In this document: one piece after another, positions 6,593 through 15,260 of the stretch
How positions within the stretch are numbered: the first letter of the stretch is position 1
How the letters are laid out: the number at the start of each line of letters is the position of its first letter
Origin: Acidobacteriota bacterium
GTDB taxonomy: Bacteria > Acidobacteriota > Terriglobia > Terriglobales > Acidobacteriaceae
DNA: 21,456 nucleotides
Direction of reading: 5' to 3'
Assembly (NCBI GenBank): GCA_019510535.1
Contig: JAEKKE010000164.1
Coordinates: 1 to 21,456 of the forward strand
The notes under the pieces: model-generated
The model's database searches: none
What the model was told of the DNA's origin: nothing
The model's input: only the letters and a program-made list of their open reading frames with translations
Program-made: the position numbers and the translations under genes

Positions 6593-9214
6593 ATGGCCAT
6601 TCGTTGGGACAAATTTACGGTGAAGTCGCAGGAGGCGGTGCAGGCGGCGCTGGGGCATGCCTCTGACTCGGGAAATCCCGAGGTGCTGCCGTTGCATCTT
6701 GCCGCTGCTCTGCTGGAAGACCGCGAGGGTATCGTGATTCCCGTCCTGGAGAAGATCGGTGTACCTGTGCAGCAGCTTCTGAGCCAGGTGAATGCGGCCA
6801 TCGCGAAACTGCCCAAAGTGCAGGGAGCCAATCAGCAGCCAGGTGTGGGTGCTGCTCTGCAGAAGGTATTGGACCGCGCCTTCAAAGAGGCGGAAAACTT
6901 CAAGGATGAGTACGTCTCGACCGAGCATCTTCTGCTGGCCTTGAGTGAAGAGAAGAACGGTGTCGTCCAGACGGCTCTAGCGACCTTCGGCGCAACCCAT
7001 GATGCGATCCTGAAGGCGCTGACCTCGGTGCGTGGCACGCAACGTGTGACGGATCAGAATCCAGAAGGGAAGTTCCAGGCGCTGGAGAAATACGCCAAGG
7101 ACCTTACCGAGCAGGCGCGTAAGGGCAAGCTCGATCCGGTGATCGGCCGCGATGAGGAGATTCGCCGTGTCATCCAGGTGCTTTCGCGCCGTACTAAGAA
7201 CAACCCGGTGTTGATCGGTGAACCCGGCGTGGGTAAGACAGCGATTGTCGAAGGCCTGGCGCGCCGCATCGTCTCCGGCGATGTGCCGGAGGTCCTGAAG
7301 GAGAAGCGGGTGATCTCGCTCGACCTGGGATCGATGCTGGCCGGCGCGAAGTTCCGCGGTGAGTTCGAAGACCGTCTGAAGGCTGTGCTGAAGGAGATCG
7401 AAGAGTCGAACGGACAGATCATCCTGTTCATTGACGAGCTGCACACTCTGGTAGGCGCCGGAGCAGCGGAAGGCGCGATCGACGCCAGCAACATGCTTAA
7501 GCCGGCGCTGGCGCGTGGCGAATTGCGAGCCATCGGCGCAACCACGCTGAACGAGTATCGCAAATACATCGAGAAGGATGCCGCGCTGGAGCGCCGCTTC
7601 CAGATCGTCTATGTCGGCGAGCCGAATGTCGACGACACGATCGCGATTCTGCGCGGTCTGAAGGAGCGTTACGAGTCGCACCACAAAGTGCGCATCAAGG
7701 ACTCGGCGATTGTGTCGGCGGCTGTGCTGTCACATCGCTACATCAGCGATCGTTTCCTTCCGGACAAGGCGATTGATCTTGTCGACGAAGCGGCTGCGTC
7801 GTTGGCTATCCAGATCGGCAGTGTGCCGGTAGAGATCGATGCCCTGGAGCGCCGCGCGACCTCGCTGGAGATTGAGCGCGAAGCTCTGAAGCGGGAGAAG
7901 GATCCGAACTCGCAGGAGCGGTTGCAGGAGGTTGAGAGGGAGCTGGCCGACATTAAGGAGCAGGCTAGCGGTCTGCGGGCGCGGTGGCAGAAGGAGAAGG
8001 ATGCCATCAGCCGCATCAGCGAGCTGAAGCAGTCGATCGAGAGCCTGCGTTTCCAGATCGAAGAACAGACTCGCAAGGGCGATCTCGGACGCGCAGCGCA
8101 GATCCAGTACAGCGATCTGCCGAAGGCCGAGGCTGAGCTGAAGGAGCTGGAAAAGCTGCAGGACGGCAGCGACACTGCGCAGCGCATGTTGAAGGAGGAA
8201 GTCGACGAGGAAGATATCGCCAAGATCGTTTCCAAGTGGACCGGTATTCCTGTGGCGAAGATGCTCGAAGGCGAAGTGCAGAAGCTGGTGCAGATGGAAC
8301 AGCGTCTCCGGGAGCGTGTCGTCGGGCAGGATGAGGCCTTGACGGTGGTGGCGAATGCGATTCGCCGTTCCCGTGCGGGTCTGTCCGATCCCAAGCGTCC
8401 CATCGGCAGCTTCATCTTCCTTGGACCCACAGGTGTGGGTAAGACGGAGACGGCGCGTGCCCTGGCGGAGTTCCTCTTCGACGACGAGCAGGCGATGGTG
8501 CGCATCGACATGTCGGAGTACATGGAGAAGCACGCGGTCGCGCGGCTGATCGGCGCTCCTCCGGGATATGTGGGCTTCGACGAGGGTGGACAGTTGACGG
8601 AGGCGATCCGCCGGCGTCCGTATGCCGTGGTGCTCTTCGACGAGGTCGAGAAGGCGCATCCGGATGTCTTCAATGTACTGTTGCAGGTGCTTGACGATGG
8701 CCGGCTGACGGACTCGAAGGGGCGCACGGTTGACTTCAAGAACACTGTGTTGATCATGACGTCGAACATCGGTGCAAGTGCATTGGCGACAGCATGGGCT
8801 GATAGCGAGGATGGCTTCGAGGATGCGAAGAGTCGGGTGATCGACTCGCTGAAACAGCACTTCCGCCCGGAGTTCCTGAACCGTGTGGACGACATCGTGG
8901 TCTTCCATCCGCTGGGCGAGGAGCAGCTGACGCACATCGTCGATCTGCGGCTTGCCGACCTGCAGAAGCTGCTGGATGCACGGAAGATCCATCTGGAGCT
9001 GACACCGGAGGCGCACAAGAAGCTCTTTGCCGCAGGCTACGATCGTGCCTATGGAGCTCGTCCGCTGAAGCGCGCGATCCAACGCCTGGTGCAGGACCCG
9101 CTCGCCATCAAGATTCTGGATGGTGAAGTGCGGCACGGCGACAAGGTGCGTGTCGATGCAGGCAAAGACGCCCTCACCTTCGAGGTTGTCGAGTCGGAAG
9201 CGGTTCCGGCGTAA
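6593..9214 (+). CDS. clpB: ATP-dependent chaperone ClpB (Hsp100 disaggregase)
   Basis: 873 residues, full length. Hexameric AAA+ disaggregase that works with DnaK to pull proteins out of aggregates by threading them through its pore. N-domain 1-~150; NBD1 with Walker A GEPGVGKT 209-216 and Walker B IILFIDE 276-282; coiled-coil M-domain ~410-535 (long charged helices); NBD2 with Walker A GPTGVGKT 611-618, pore loop GYVG 658-661 and Walker B VVLFDE 679-684; C-terminal D2-small domain. The NBD1 pore loop has KFRGEFEDR, with Phe where E. coli has Tyr. ATG at 6593 is preceded by AGGTGAGG (6576-6583). Only 43 bp separate the start from the palindromic element, so its promoter is inside or upstream of that element. 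A strong terminator follows. Confidence 0.97.
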   Translation: MAIRWDKFTVKSQEAVQAALGHASDSGNPEVLPLHLAAALLEDREGIVIPVLEKIGVPVQQLLSQVNAAIAKLPKVQGANQQPGVGAALQKVLDRAFKEAENFKDEYVSTEHLLLALSEEKNGVVQTALATFGATHDAILKALTSVRGTQRVTDQNPEGKFQALEKYAKDLTEQARKGKLDPVIGRDEEIRRVIQVLSRRTKNNPVLIGEPGVGKTAIVEGLARRIVSGDVPEVLKEKRVISLDLGSMLAGAKFRGEFEDRLKAVLKEIEESNGQIILFIDELHTLVGAGAAEGAIDASNMLKPALARGELRAIGATTLNEYRKYIEKDAALERRFQIVYVGEPNVDDTIAILRGLKERYESHHKVRIKDSAIVSAAVLSHRYISDRFLPDKAIDLVDEAAASLAIQIGSVPVEIDALERRATSLEIEREALKREKDPNSQERLQEVERELADIKEQASGLRARWQKEKDAISRISELKQSIESLRFQIEEQTRKGDLGRAAQIQYSDLPKAEAELKELEKLQDGSDTAQRMLKEEVDEEDIAKIVSKWTGIPVAKMLEGEVQKLVQMEQRLRERVVGQDEALTVVANAIRRSRAGLSDPKRPIGSFIFLGPTGVGKTETARALAEFLFDDEQAMVRIDMSEYMEKHAVARLIGAPPGYVGFDEGGQLTEAIRRRPYAVVLFDEVEKAHPDVFNVLLQVLDDGRLTDSKGRTVDFKNTVLIMTSNIGASALATAWADSEDGFEDAKSRVIDSLKQHFRPEFLNRVDDIVVFHPLGEEQLTHIVDLRLADLQKLLDARKIHLELTPEAHKKLFAAGYDRAYGARPLKRAIQRLVQDPLAIKILDGEVRHGDKVRVDAGKDALTFEVVESEAVPA

Positions 9215-9221
9215 GAGGAAG

Positions 9222-9254
9222 AAAAGGCCGGGCATATTGCCCGGCCTTTTTGTT
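9222..9254 (+). terminator. Rho-independent terminator after clpB, possibly bidirectional
   Basis: AAAAGGCCGGGCA (9222-9234) pairs perfectly with TGCCCGGCCTTTT (9238-9250) around a TAT loop, and T-rich sequence follows. The A-run on the 5' side could also serve the convergent glycosyltransferase gene. Confidence 0.9.
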
Positions 9255-9286
9255 TTTGTGCGAGATTTATGAGGAAGTAATGCTCC

Positions 9287-9328
9287 GTTGCCCCATTCTT
9301 CCGCCTATCGGCGAAAGAATGGGGCAAC
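9287..9328. repeat. Long intergenic hairpin between clpB and glycosyltransferase gene
   Basis: A 19-bp stem with one mismatch: 9287-9305 (GTTGCCCCATTCTTCCGCC) against 9310-9328, loop TATC. It sits between two convergent genes, separate from the clpB terminator. There is no T-run, so it looks more like a REP-type palindrome than a second terminator. Confidence 0.7.
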
Positions 9329-9370
9329 GAGAGTGTCGGTGCATCTAGATGCTTCTTATCAACCGTCTTG

Positions 9371-11182
9371 CTATCGAACGTCCTGAATCGGATGTTCTGA
9401 ATCGTCCTCATGCGGCTGATTCGTTTCACTGTGAAACAGAATAACTGTGGTGGAACGTCCGTATCCGCTGGCCGGCGAGCGATCTCCTGAAGCCTCATAG
9501 AACTTCGGCACACCGTGCATCAACGGTGTAAATCCTCCAATCGCTCCCGCACGGGTATTGATTGGTATCTCATCGACCGGATAACGGTGTTCCTTCAAGT
9601 CCTGCACCATCCAGTTCTTGTCGTGGCCAAGGATGATGAAATGGTCTGTCTTTTGCAGGAAGCCAGCCAACGGCACAATGGGGACGTGATAGTAGCTGTT
9701 CCGTCCGGTCCAGAGGTTGCGGTCTGGAGAGTCTTCTCCGCGGAATCGGCGGATCGCGTCGAAGTCGACCGGGAAGACGATGCGAGAGGCAAGCGAGGGC
9801 GGTGCATAGCGCTGGAAGGTAAGCACCATGAGTGGATCGGGGATCGCGATCGGTTGGTCATTAGCGATTGTCGAAAGGTGGTTCACGACCTTATAGAAGC
9901 TCTGCTTCTGCTCTGCATACCAATAGCCGATGATGGACTCGCGGGTCGTCACCCACGTCACGAAGAGGATGAGGAAGATGATGGCTGCGTAGCGCATATG
10001 TCCGAAGAGCCGATGCGCCGCCGCAATGCCGGCAATGGCAAAGCCGAAACATACCGGGATCACAAAACGCGGAGAGAGCATGCCGCCTTTGATAGAAGCG
10101 ACCGCGTAACCGAGAAACGGATACAGCATGAGGAAGAATGCCGCGATCAGCTCATGCGTTGGAAATGCTTGTCTCCCATGTCGTATGCGGTACTCCGTTG
10201 CCAGGTCACCCAGGACTCTGGGGCGCAGCCCGGCGCGGCAGGTAGTACAGAAGCGAGAGCAGACGCGGACGATGCCAACAAGCAGAAACAGCGCGAGCAG
10301 CGGATAAAGCACCGCCTCTACCATCTCGGTGTATGAATCGAAGGCCTGATCGATAGAGACTTTGTTCCATGCATGCGGAGCATAGGTTGCAATTCCTGCC
10401 TTAATCAGGCCCCGATAGAAGCCGAGAGGAGCAGCGGCCAGCATTATGCCCACCCAGATTCGGGGACGAATGGCATAGCGAAGGGTTGGCATACGCCATC
10501 GTTCTGCGTGGAATTGCTGCAGGGTGAAAGTCACCTCACCCGCGGCCACGGGAAGAAACGCGAGCACGGCGAAGTAATTGGTGGAGATGCCGAGCGCCAG
10601 CGCGATCACCATGCCAATCAGAGCAAGGGCGCCACTGCTGCGCGTCTTCGGTTGGATGGTTCGCGACCAGCACAGTACGGCCAGCATTGCGAAACCATAA
10701 AAGATGCCGTAGCTGCGGCTTTCGTACGAGTATTCGAAGGCTCCGGTCGCCATGGACAGGAGGGTTCCCGCGAGTGCCCATGTGGGTGAGATTCGCCGCC
10801 GCAGGAAGAGATAGAGCGACAACAATCCCAACCAGTAACCGGCGATGGCCGGAAGGCGCAACGCGAGCTCGTGATCGCCAAAGAGACGCATTACACCCAG
10901 AACCGCGAGGTGAGACAGTGGCGGATTCGGGTCGGCGCCCTGGCTGAGGGCGTGCCAGATTGCGTGGGCTGAACCCAGGCTCGCAATGTGATACGTGATT
11001 AACTCGTCGAGCCACAGCAGCTTCATAGAAGAAAGCAGCGCCGTGATGATGACGTAGAAGAGGCTAAGCCCCATGAAAGACAGAGCAGGGTGGGCATCAA
11101 TCCATGCCTGTGCCCTGCTGGCCGTGATCCGCAGAGTTGTCGGGACATGGACGAGAGGTCTCGTCGTAACCCAGGTGCCCAC
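9371..11182 (-). CDS. GT-C family membrane glycosyltransferase (GT39/ArnT-like)
   Basis: 603 residues with about ten hydrophobic segments between residues ~33 and ~410 and a ~190-residue soluble C-terminal part. Such enzymes transfer sugars from polyprenyl-phosphate donors to acceptors on the outer face of the inner membrane. The acidic pair in the first outer loop (WLDELITYH, ~58-66) and DPNPPLSHLAVL (~84-95) followed by ALRLPAI are characteristic of the GT39/ArnT-like group. GTG start at 11180-11182 is supported by GGAGG nine bases upstream. It lies downstream of an epimerase gene on the same strand with a 108-bp gap. Donor and acceptor cannot be told; a surface glycan or lipid is the likely target. 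Confidence 0.8.
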   Translation of the reverse strand: MGTWVTTRPLVHVPTTLRITASRAQAWIDAHPALSFMGLSLFYVIITALLSSMKLLWLDELITYHIASLGSAHAIWHALSQGADPNPPLSHLAVLGVMRLFGDHELALRLPAIAGYWLGLLSLYLFLRRRISPTWALAGTLLSMATGAFEYSYESRSYGIFYGFAMLAVLCWSRTIQPKTRSSGALALIGMVIALALGISTNYFAVLAFLPVAAGEVTFTLQQFHAERWRMPTLRYAIRPRIWVGIMLAAAPLGFYRGLIKAGIATYAPHAWNKVSIDQAFDSYTEMVEAVLYPLLALFLLVGIVRVCSRFCTTCRAGLRPRVLGDLATEYRIRHGRQAFPTHELIAAFFLMLYPFLGYAVASIKGGMLSPRFVIPVCFGFAIAGIAAAHRLFGHMRYAAIIFLILFVTWVTTRESIIGYWYAEQKQSFYKVVNHLSTIANDQPIAIPDPLMVLTFQRYAPPSLASRIVFPVDFDAIRRFRGEDSPDRNLWTGRNSYYHVPIVPLAGFLQKTDHFIILGHDKNWMVQDLKEHRYPVDEIPINTRAGAIGGFTPLMHGVPKFYEASGDRSPASGYGRSTTVILFHSETNQPHEDDSEHPIQDVR

Positions 11183-11290
11183 GCAAACTTTCCTCCGAAC
11201 AACTGAAATCCCATTGCAGAAAGTCTTGCAGGCCGACCCGTTAGGGACGTGGGATGGAGTGTTGCCGGGAGAGGTTGTATCTCTGGAGGT

Positions 11291-12328
11291 CTAACTCAGC
11301 CACTTTAACAGGCGAATAATACCCATGCTCGCCGGTTTGCGGTGCGCGGAGACATCGGTGCGTGCCGCGATCTCCTTGCGATTCTGTGAGTAGTAGCTGT
11401 AGGCACGCAGCAGCATCTCCTCATTGGTGAGCGTGGGCCGCCAGCCGAGCTCGCGTTTGATGCGTGTGGTATCGAACAGAAAACTCTCGGCAATCATCTT
11501 GTAGTGATACGGCCCAAGGGGCGAGAGCTTGAGTTTGTGCGCCGCAATCATGGCGGCAATCGTCGGACCCTGCGGCAGGGAGCGCACCTTGCTGCGCGAT
11601 CCGGCGGCGGCGATGACGGACTCATAGACAGCACGCATCGACTTCACGTCGTCTGAGCCGACATTGAAGGTATTGCTGCCGTTGTAGCCTGCCGCCTGGA
11701 TGCAGGCCTTAGCGAGATCGTCGGCGTAGATGAACTGATAGGTATTGTCGCCAGGACCGACGACCCAGACAGTTTTGTGGTCGTCAATGAACTCGTACAG
11801 GATGGCGAGAAGGCCCAGGCGGCCGGAATCCATAATGGTGGGGCAGCGCAGTGTCACCACATTCAGGCGATCGGTGTAGCCCAAGAGAATCTTCTCCGCT
11901 TCCCATTTGGAGCGGCCGTAGATCTCCACCGGAGCAGGTGTGTCTTCTTCTGTAATGGGGCGGCCCATATTGGCGGCCCACAGGCAGTTCGTGGAGGTAA
12001 AGACGAACGGTTTTACGCCATGCTCGACGGCCAGGTCGGCGAGCAGCCGGGTGGCGTCGACGTTCGAGGTCCACAGGAGATGCTCGTCGATCCGGGCGCC
12101 ATGAGCCAACTGTGCCGCGACATGAAAGATAGCGTCGAAGCGATGCTCGGCAAAGACACGTTGCATCAATGCCTTATCGCGAAGATCACCCTGGATGGAG
12201 GTCAGTCCATGCAAGGTATCCTCGTCGCGTTCCAGGTCAATATTGACGACGGTATGGCCTTCACGAAGAAGTCTGCGCTTGAGAACGCCGCCAAAGAATC
12301 CGGAGGCGCCGGTGACCAGGGTGTGCAT
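11291..12328 (-). CDS. NAD-dependent epimerase/dehydratase (extended SDR)
   Basis: 345 residues, typical for extended short-chain dehydrogenases acting on nucleotide sugars or related substrates. Rossmann motif TGASGFFGG at 6-14, acidic D31 after the second strand (NIDLERDED), a catalytic triad candidate S112 with Y137 and K141 (YGRSK), and the C-terminal TRIKRELGWRPT region common to sugar epimerases and to 3-beta-HSD-like proteins. The substrate is not predictable. ATG at 12326-12328; the Shine-Dalgarno is weak. Transcribed toward the glycosyltransferase gene and divergent from the FAD oxidoreductase gene, with two copies of a palindrome just upstream of its start. Confidence 0.87.
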   Translation of the reverse strand: MHTLVTGASGFFGGVLKRRLLREGHTVVNIDLERDEDTLHGLTSIQGDLRDKALMQRVFAEHRFDAIFHVAAQLAHGARIDEHLLWTSNVDATRLLADLAVEHGVKPFVFTSTNCLWAANMGRPITEEDTPAPVEIYGRSKWEAEKILLGYTDRLNVVTLRCPTIMDSGRLGLLAILYEFIDDHKTVWVVGPGDNTYQFIYADDLAKACIQAAGYNGSNTFNVGSDDVKSMRAVYESVIAAAGSRSKVRSLPQGPTIAAMIAAHKLKLSPLGPYHYKMIAESFLFDTTRIKRELGWRPTLTNEEMLLRAYSYYSQNRKEIAARTDVSAHRKPASMGIIRLLKWLS

Positions 12329-12342
12329 GTCTATGCCTATTT

Positions 12343-12374
12343 TAGACGGTCTGTGCGGGCACCCTAGACGGTCT
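12343..12374. promoter_or_regulatory. Paired palindromes, candidate operator
   Basis: TAGACGGTCT occurs at 12343-12352 and 12365-12374. Each contains AGAC-G-GTCT, an odd-length palindrome, and the copies start 22 bp apart, about two helical turns. They lie 14-46 bp upstream of the epimerase start codon, in the 151-bp gap to the divergent FAD oxidoreductase gene. No regulator gene is adjacent. Confidence 0.45.
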
Positions 12375-12479
12375 CCGCGCGGAAACAGAGTTTGGTGGGT
12401 GCGTCCTTTTCTGCGGTCGCGGCGTCACAGGTACAACAAATCGACAGAGTTTCGGAATCCTCCGTAGGATAGAAGTGGA

Positions 12480-14039
12480 ATGAGAAAGAAAGCCGTGATC
12501 CTGGGCGCAGGCCCTGCTGGTCTGACTGCCGCTCTGGAACTGGTACGGCAATCGGATATCCAACCCATCGTTCTCGAAGCCGGAGACTGTGTTGGCGGCA
12601 TCTCGCGCACCGTGCGCTATAACGGCAACCGAATGGACATCGGCGGTCACCGCTTCTTTTCAAAGAGCGACAAGGTGATGCGCTGGTGGCTCGAGCTGAT
12701 GCCGGTGGAGCACGAGGCCGAGGCCGAAGCGGCGATCAGCTACCAGAACAAGACACGGCATCTGCCCATGCACGAACGCCGCGATGGCGAGGATAAAGAC
12801 CTCGTCATGCTGGTGCGGCCGCGCAAGAGCGAGATCTACTTCATGCGGCAGTTCTTTGACTATCCGCTGAGCCTGAGTGGACCGACACTTCGCAAGCTGG
12901 GGCCAATCCGCCTGGTGCGCATCGGTTTCAGCTACCTGTCATCACGTCTATTTCCCATTAAGCAGGAGAAAAGCCTGCGCGACTTCCTGGTGAACCGCTT
13001 CGGCAGCGAGCTGTACCTGACGTTCTTCAAGAGCTACACCGAAAAAGTATGGGGTGTGCCGTGCGAGGAGATCAGCGCAGAGTGGGGAGCGCAGCGCATC
13101 AAGGGCCTGAGCTTGACAGCCGCGGTAAAGCACTTCCTGAAGAAGACCTTCGGCAGGACTGAGGGCGACATCGAGCAGAAGAAGACTGAGACCTCACTGA
13201 TCGAGCAGTTTCTCTATCCCAAGTTTGGCCCCGGACAACTTTGGGAACACGTTGCCGGTCTCGTGCAGCAGAGGGGCGGAGAGCTGCATATGGGATGGCG
13301 CGCGGTGAAGATCAACACCGAAGACGACCGCGTCGTCAGTGTGGAAGCGGTCAACCGCGCGGGTGAGCGGCAGACCTTTGCCGGAGACCACTTCTTCTCC
13401 ACCGTGCCGGTGCGAGAGCTGGTGCACTCGCTGGATGTCGCGCCTCCTGTGAATGTGGTTGAAGTGGCTGACGGTTTGCAATACCGCGACTTCATCACGA
13501 TTGGCCTGCTGGTAGACAAGCTGCAGCAGACAGAGCCGGACGGCAGCCTGCTGAAAGATACGTGGATCTATATTCAGGAGCCGGATGTCCAGATTGGCCG
13601 GTTACAGATCTTCAACAACTGGAGTCCTTATCTGGTCGCTGATCCGTCGAAGGTATGGCTGGGGCTGGAGTACTTCTGTTATGACACCGATTCGCTGTGG
13701 AAGATGTCAGACGAGGAGCTCAAGGCTTTCGGCGCCATGGAGCTGGAGAAGATCGGCATGATCCGCCGGGAGCACGTGCGCGACGGTCATGTGGTGCGGG
13801 TTCCAAAGACCTATCCGGCATACTTCGGGACCTACGGCCGTTTCGACGAGATCCGCCGGTACATGGATCGTTACGAAAACCTCTTCCTGGTGGGCCGTAA
13901 CGGCATGCACAAGTACAACAACCAGGACCATTCCATGCTGACGGCGATGGCCGCCGTGGACGCCATTCTGGCCGGTGAGACGAGCAAAAACTCTCTTTGG
14001 GATGTGAATACCGAGCAGGAATATCACGAAGAAAAATAA
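12480..14039 (+). CDS. FAD-dependent oxidoreductase, UDP-galactopyranose mutase/amine oxidase-like
   Basis: 519 residues. N-terminal FAD-binding fold with GAGPAG (9-14), E33 at the end of the second strand, GGISRT (39-44) and GGHRFFSKS (55-63), a pattern close to Glf-like and protoporphyrinogen-oxidase-like flavoproteins. The C-terminal FAD-closing segment NLFLVGRNGMHKYNNQDHS is clear. Members are often found in polysaccharide gene clusters, which fits the neighbouring epimerase and glycosyltransferase; the reaction (mutase or oxidoreductase) cannot be settled here. ATG at 12480, with GTAGGA about ten bases upstream. The diguanylate cyclase gene starts 24 bp after its stop and probably shares its transcript. 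Confidence 0.85.
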   Translation: MRKKAVILGAGPAGLTAALELVRQSDIQPIVLEAGDCVGGISRTVRYNGNRMDIGGHRFFSKSDKVMRWWLELMPVEHEAEAEAAISYQNKTRHLPMHERRDGEDKDLVMLVRPRKSEIYFMRQFFDYPLSLSGPTLRKLGPIRLVRIGFSYLSSRLFPIKQEKSLRDFLVNRFGSELYLTFFKSYTEKVWGVPCEEISAEWGAQRIKGLSLTAAVKHFLKKTFGRTEGDIEQKKTETSLIEQFLYPKFGPGQLWEHVAGLVQQRGGELHMGWRAVKINTEDDRVVSVEAVNRAGERQTFAGDHFFSTVPVRELVHSLDVAPPVNVVEVADGLQYRDFITIGLLVDKLQQTEPDGSLLKDTWIYIQEPDVQIGRLQIFNNWSPYLVADPSKVWLGLEYFCYDTDSLWKMSDEELKAFGAMELEKIGMIRREHVRDGHVVRVPKTYPAYFGTYGRFDEIRRYMDRYENLFLVGRNGMHKYNNQDHSMLTAMAAVDAILAGETSKNSLWDVNTEQEYHEEK

Positions 14040-14063
14040 TTTGCCGACTATATCCTTGTGGGT

Positions 14064-15260
14064 ATGAATGTCCCTTTAAGCCTGCGCTGGATGGTGGAAT
14101 CCTACGTCCTGCTGCTGGGCATGCTGATGCTTGGCTTGGGTCTGGCGGCCCATTCCATGCCTCGTTTGCGTGGCGTTCTCCGGCTGTGTGCCAGCGTGCT
14201 GCTCATCGCTCTGGCGATGGTGATCCTGTTCTATCGCAATCAGATTCCCCGTATTTCATTCATCCTCTCGGATGGGCTGATCATCACTGGCTTTGCCTTG
14301 ATGGACGAGACCATGACCCGTTTCCTGAAGCTCCGTTACACGGAGCGCTGGGTGGATGCCCTGTTGTTTGTGGGGACGGTCGGCTTTTCCATCTATTCCC
14401 AGATCATGCATCTGCCGATGAGGACGCGGACAGAGCTTCTGGTTCTGGCGCTTGCGCTGCAGACGACACGTAGCGGCGTTACCTTGCTGCGTCGTGCGCC
14501 GAGTTCGCTGCAGTTGCCGGCCCGGTTTCTGGCAGGCAGCTTCTTTCTCTTCTCATCCTTCTGCCTCGTGCGGATGGTTTTGCCCATCCTTCGTGGGCAA
14601 CTGCTGAACCTTCCCGCCGATGACCAGGCCTTTATGGTCGATGGCGCCTCGCGGCTCTCAAAGGTTGTTCTTCTATGCGCCAGTATCGCCATCGGCTATC
14701 TGTGGATGGCCGCACTGCAGTTGAGCAATGAGCTGGATGCCTTGTCGCTGACCGATCCGTTGACGTCGGTATTGAACCGCCGCGGTCTGGAAGACCGCCT
14801 TGGCCGAGAGCTGCGACGTGCGTCCATGAATGGCGGACGCATTGCTCTTATCAGTCTGGACGTGGATCACTTCAAGCTGATCAATGACCGCTATGGTCAC
14901 CCGGCAGGCGATTCGGTCTTATCCAGGTTCGCGAAGGCACTGTCTGAGATGCTACGGCCTGCCGATGCACTGGGCCGTTTTGGCGGAGAAGAGTTCGTCG
15001 CCATTCTGCCGAACACCGACGAGGAGGGCGCCCGTGTGGTGGCGGAGCGTTTGCGCGAAAGGTTACGCAGCCTGCGATTTGAGTTCGACTCGCAACTGCG
15101 GCTGACGGCGAGCTTCGGAGTTACCGTCTGCGAACGCGGAGAAGATGATCAGGTCGCGCTGCGGCGATGCGATCAGGCGCTCTATGCCGCCAAACAGTCA
15201 GGCCGGAATCGCGTGGTGGCCTTTACGTCGTTGGAAGCTCAGGGCGTGTCATCCAATTGA
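14064..15260 (+). CDS. Membrane diguanylate cyclase (GGDEF)
   Basis: 398 residues. Makes cyclic di-GMP from two GTP. About six hydrophobic segments over residues ~13-215, with no recognisable extracytoplasmic sensor domain, then a GGDEF domain ~225-388. The active-site motif is GGEEF (307-311), metal and substrate residues appear in LDVDHFKLINDRYGH (265-279), and an intact inhibitory site RPAD (298-301) lies five residues before GGEEF, so product feedback inhibition is expected. ATG at 14064 chosen; an in-frame GTG two codons earlier is possible. No EAL or HD-GYP domain. The last codons (AQGVSSN) lie in an 18-bp repeat shared with the hsp20-clpB element, and the gene overlaps convergent prmC by 22 bp. 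Confidence 0.93.
   Translation: MNVPLSLRWMVESYVLLLGMLMLGLGLAAHSMPRLRGVLRLCASVLLIALAMVILFYRNQIPRISFILSDGLIITGFALMDETMTRFLKLRYTERWVDALLFVGTVGFSIYSQIMHLPMRTRTELLVLALALQTTRSGVTLLRRAPSSLQLPARFLAGSFFLFSSFCLVRMVLPILRGQLLNLPADDQAFMVDGASRLSKVVLLCASIAIGYLWMAALQLSNELDALSLTDPLTSVLNRRGLEDRLGRELRRASMNGGRIALISLDVDHFKLINDRYGHPAGDSVLSRFAKALSEMLRPADALGRFGGEEFVAILPNTDEEGARVVAERLRERLRSLRFEFDSQLRLTASFGVTVCERGEDDQVALRRCDQALYAAKQSGRNRVVAFTSLEAQGVSSN

Noticed and set aside
7730..9235. Long minus-strand open frames (about 430-500 codons) opposite clpB.
   Set aside because: They are low-complexity shadows of a highly conserved gene, with no family features or ribosome sites.
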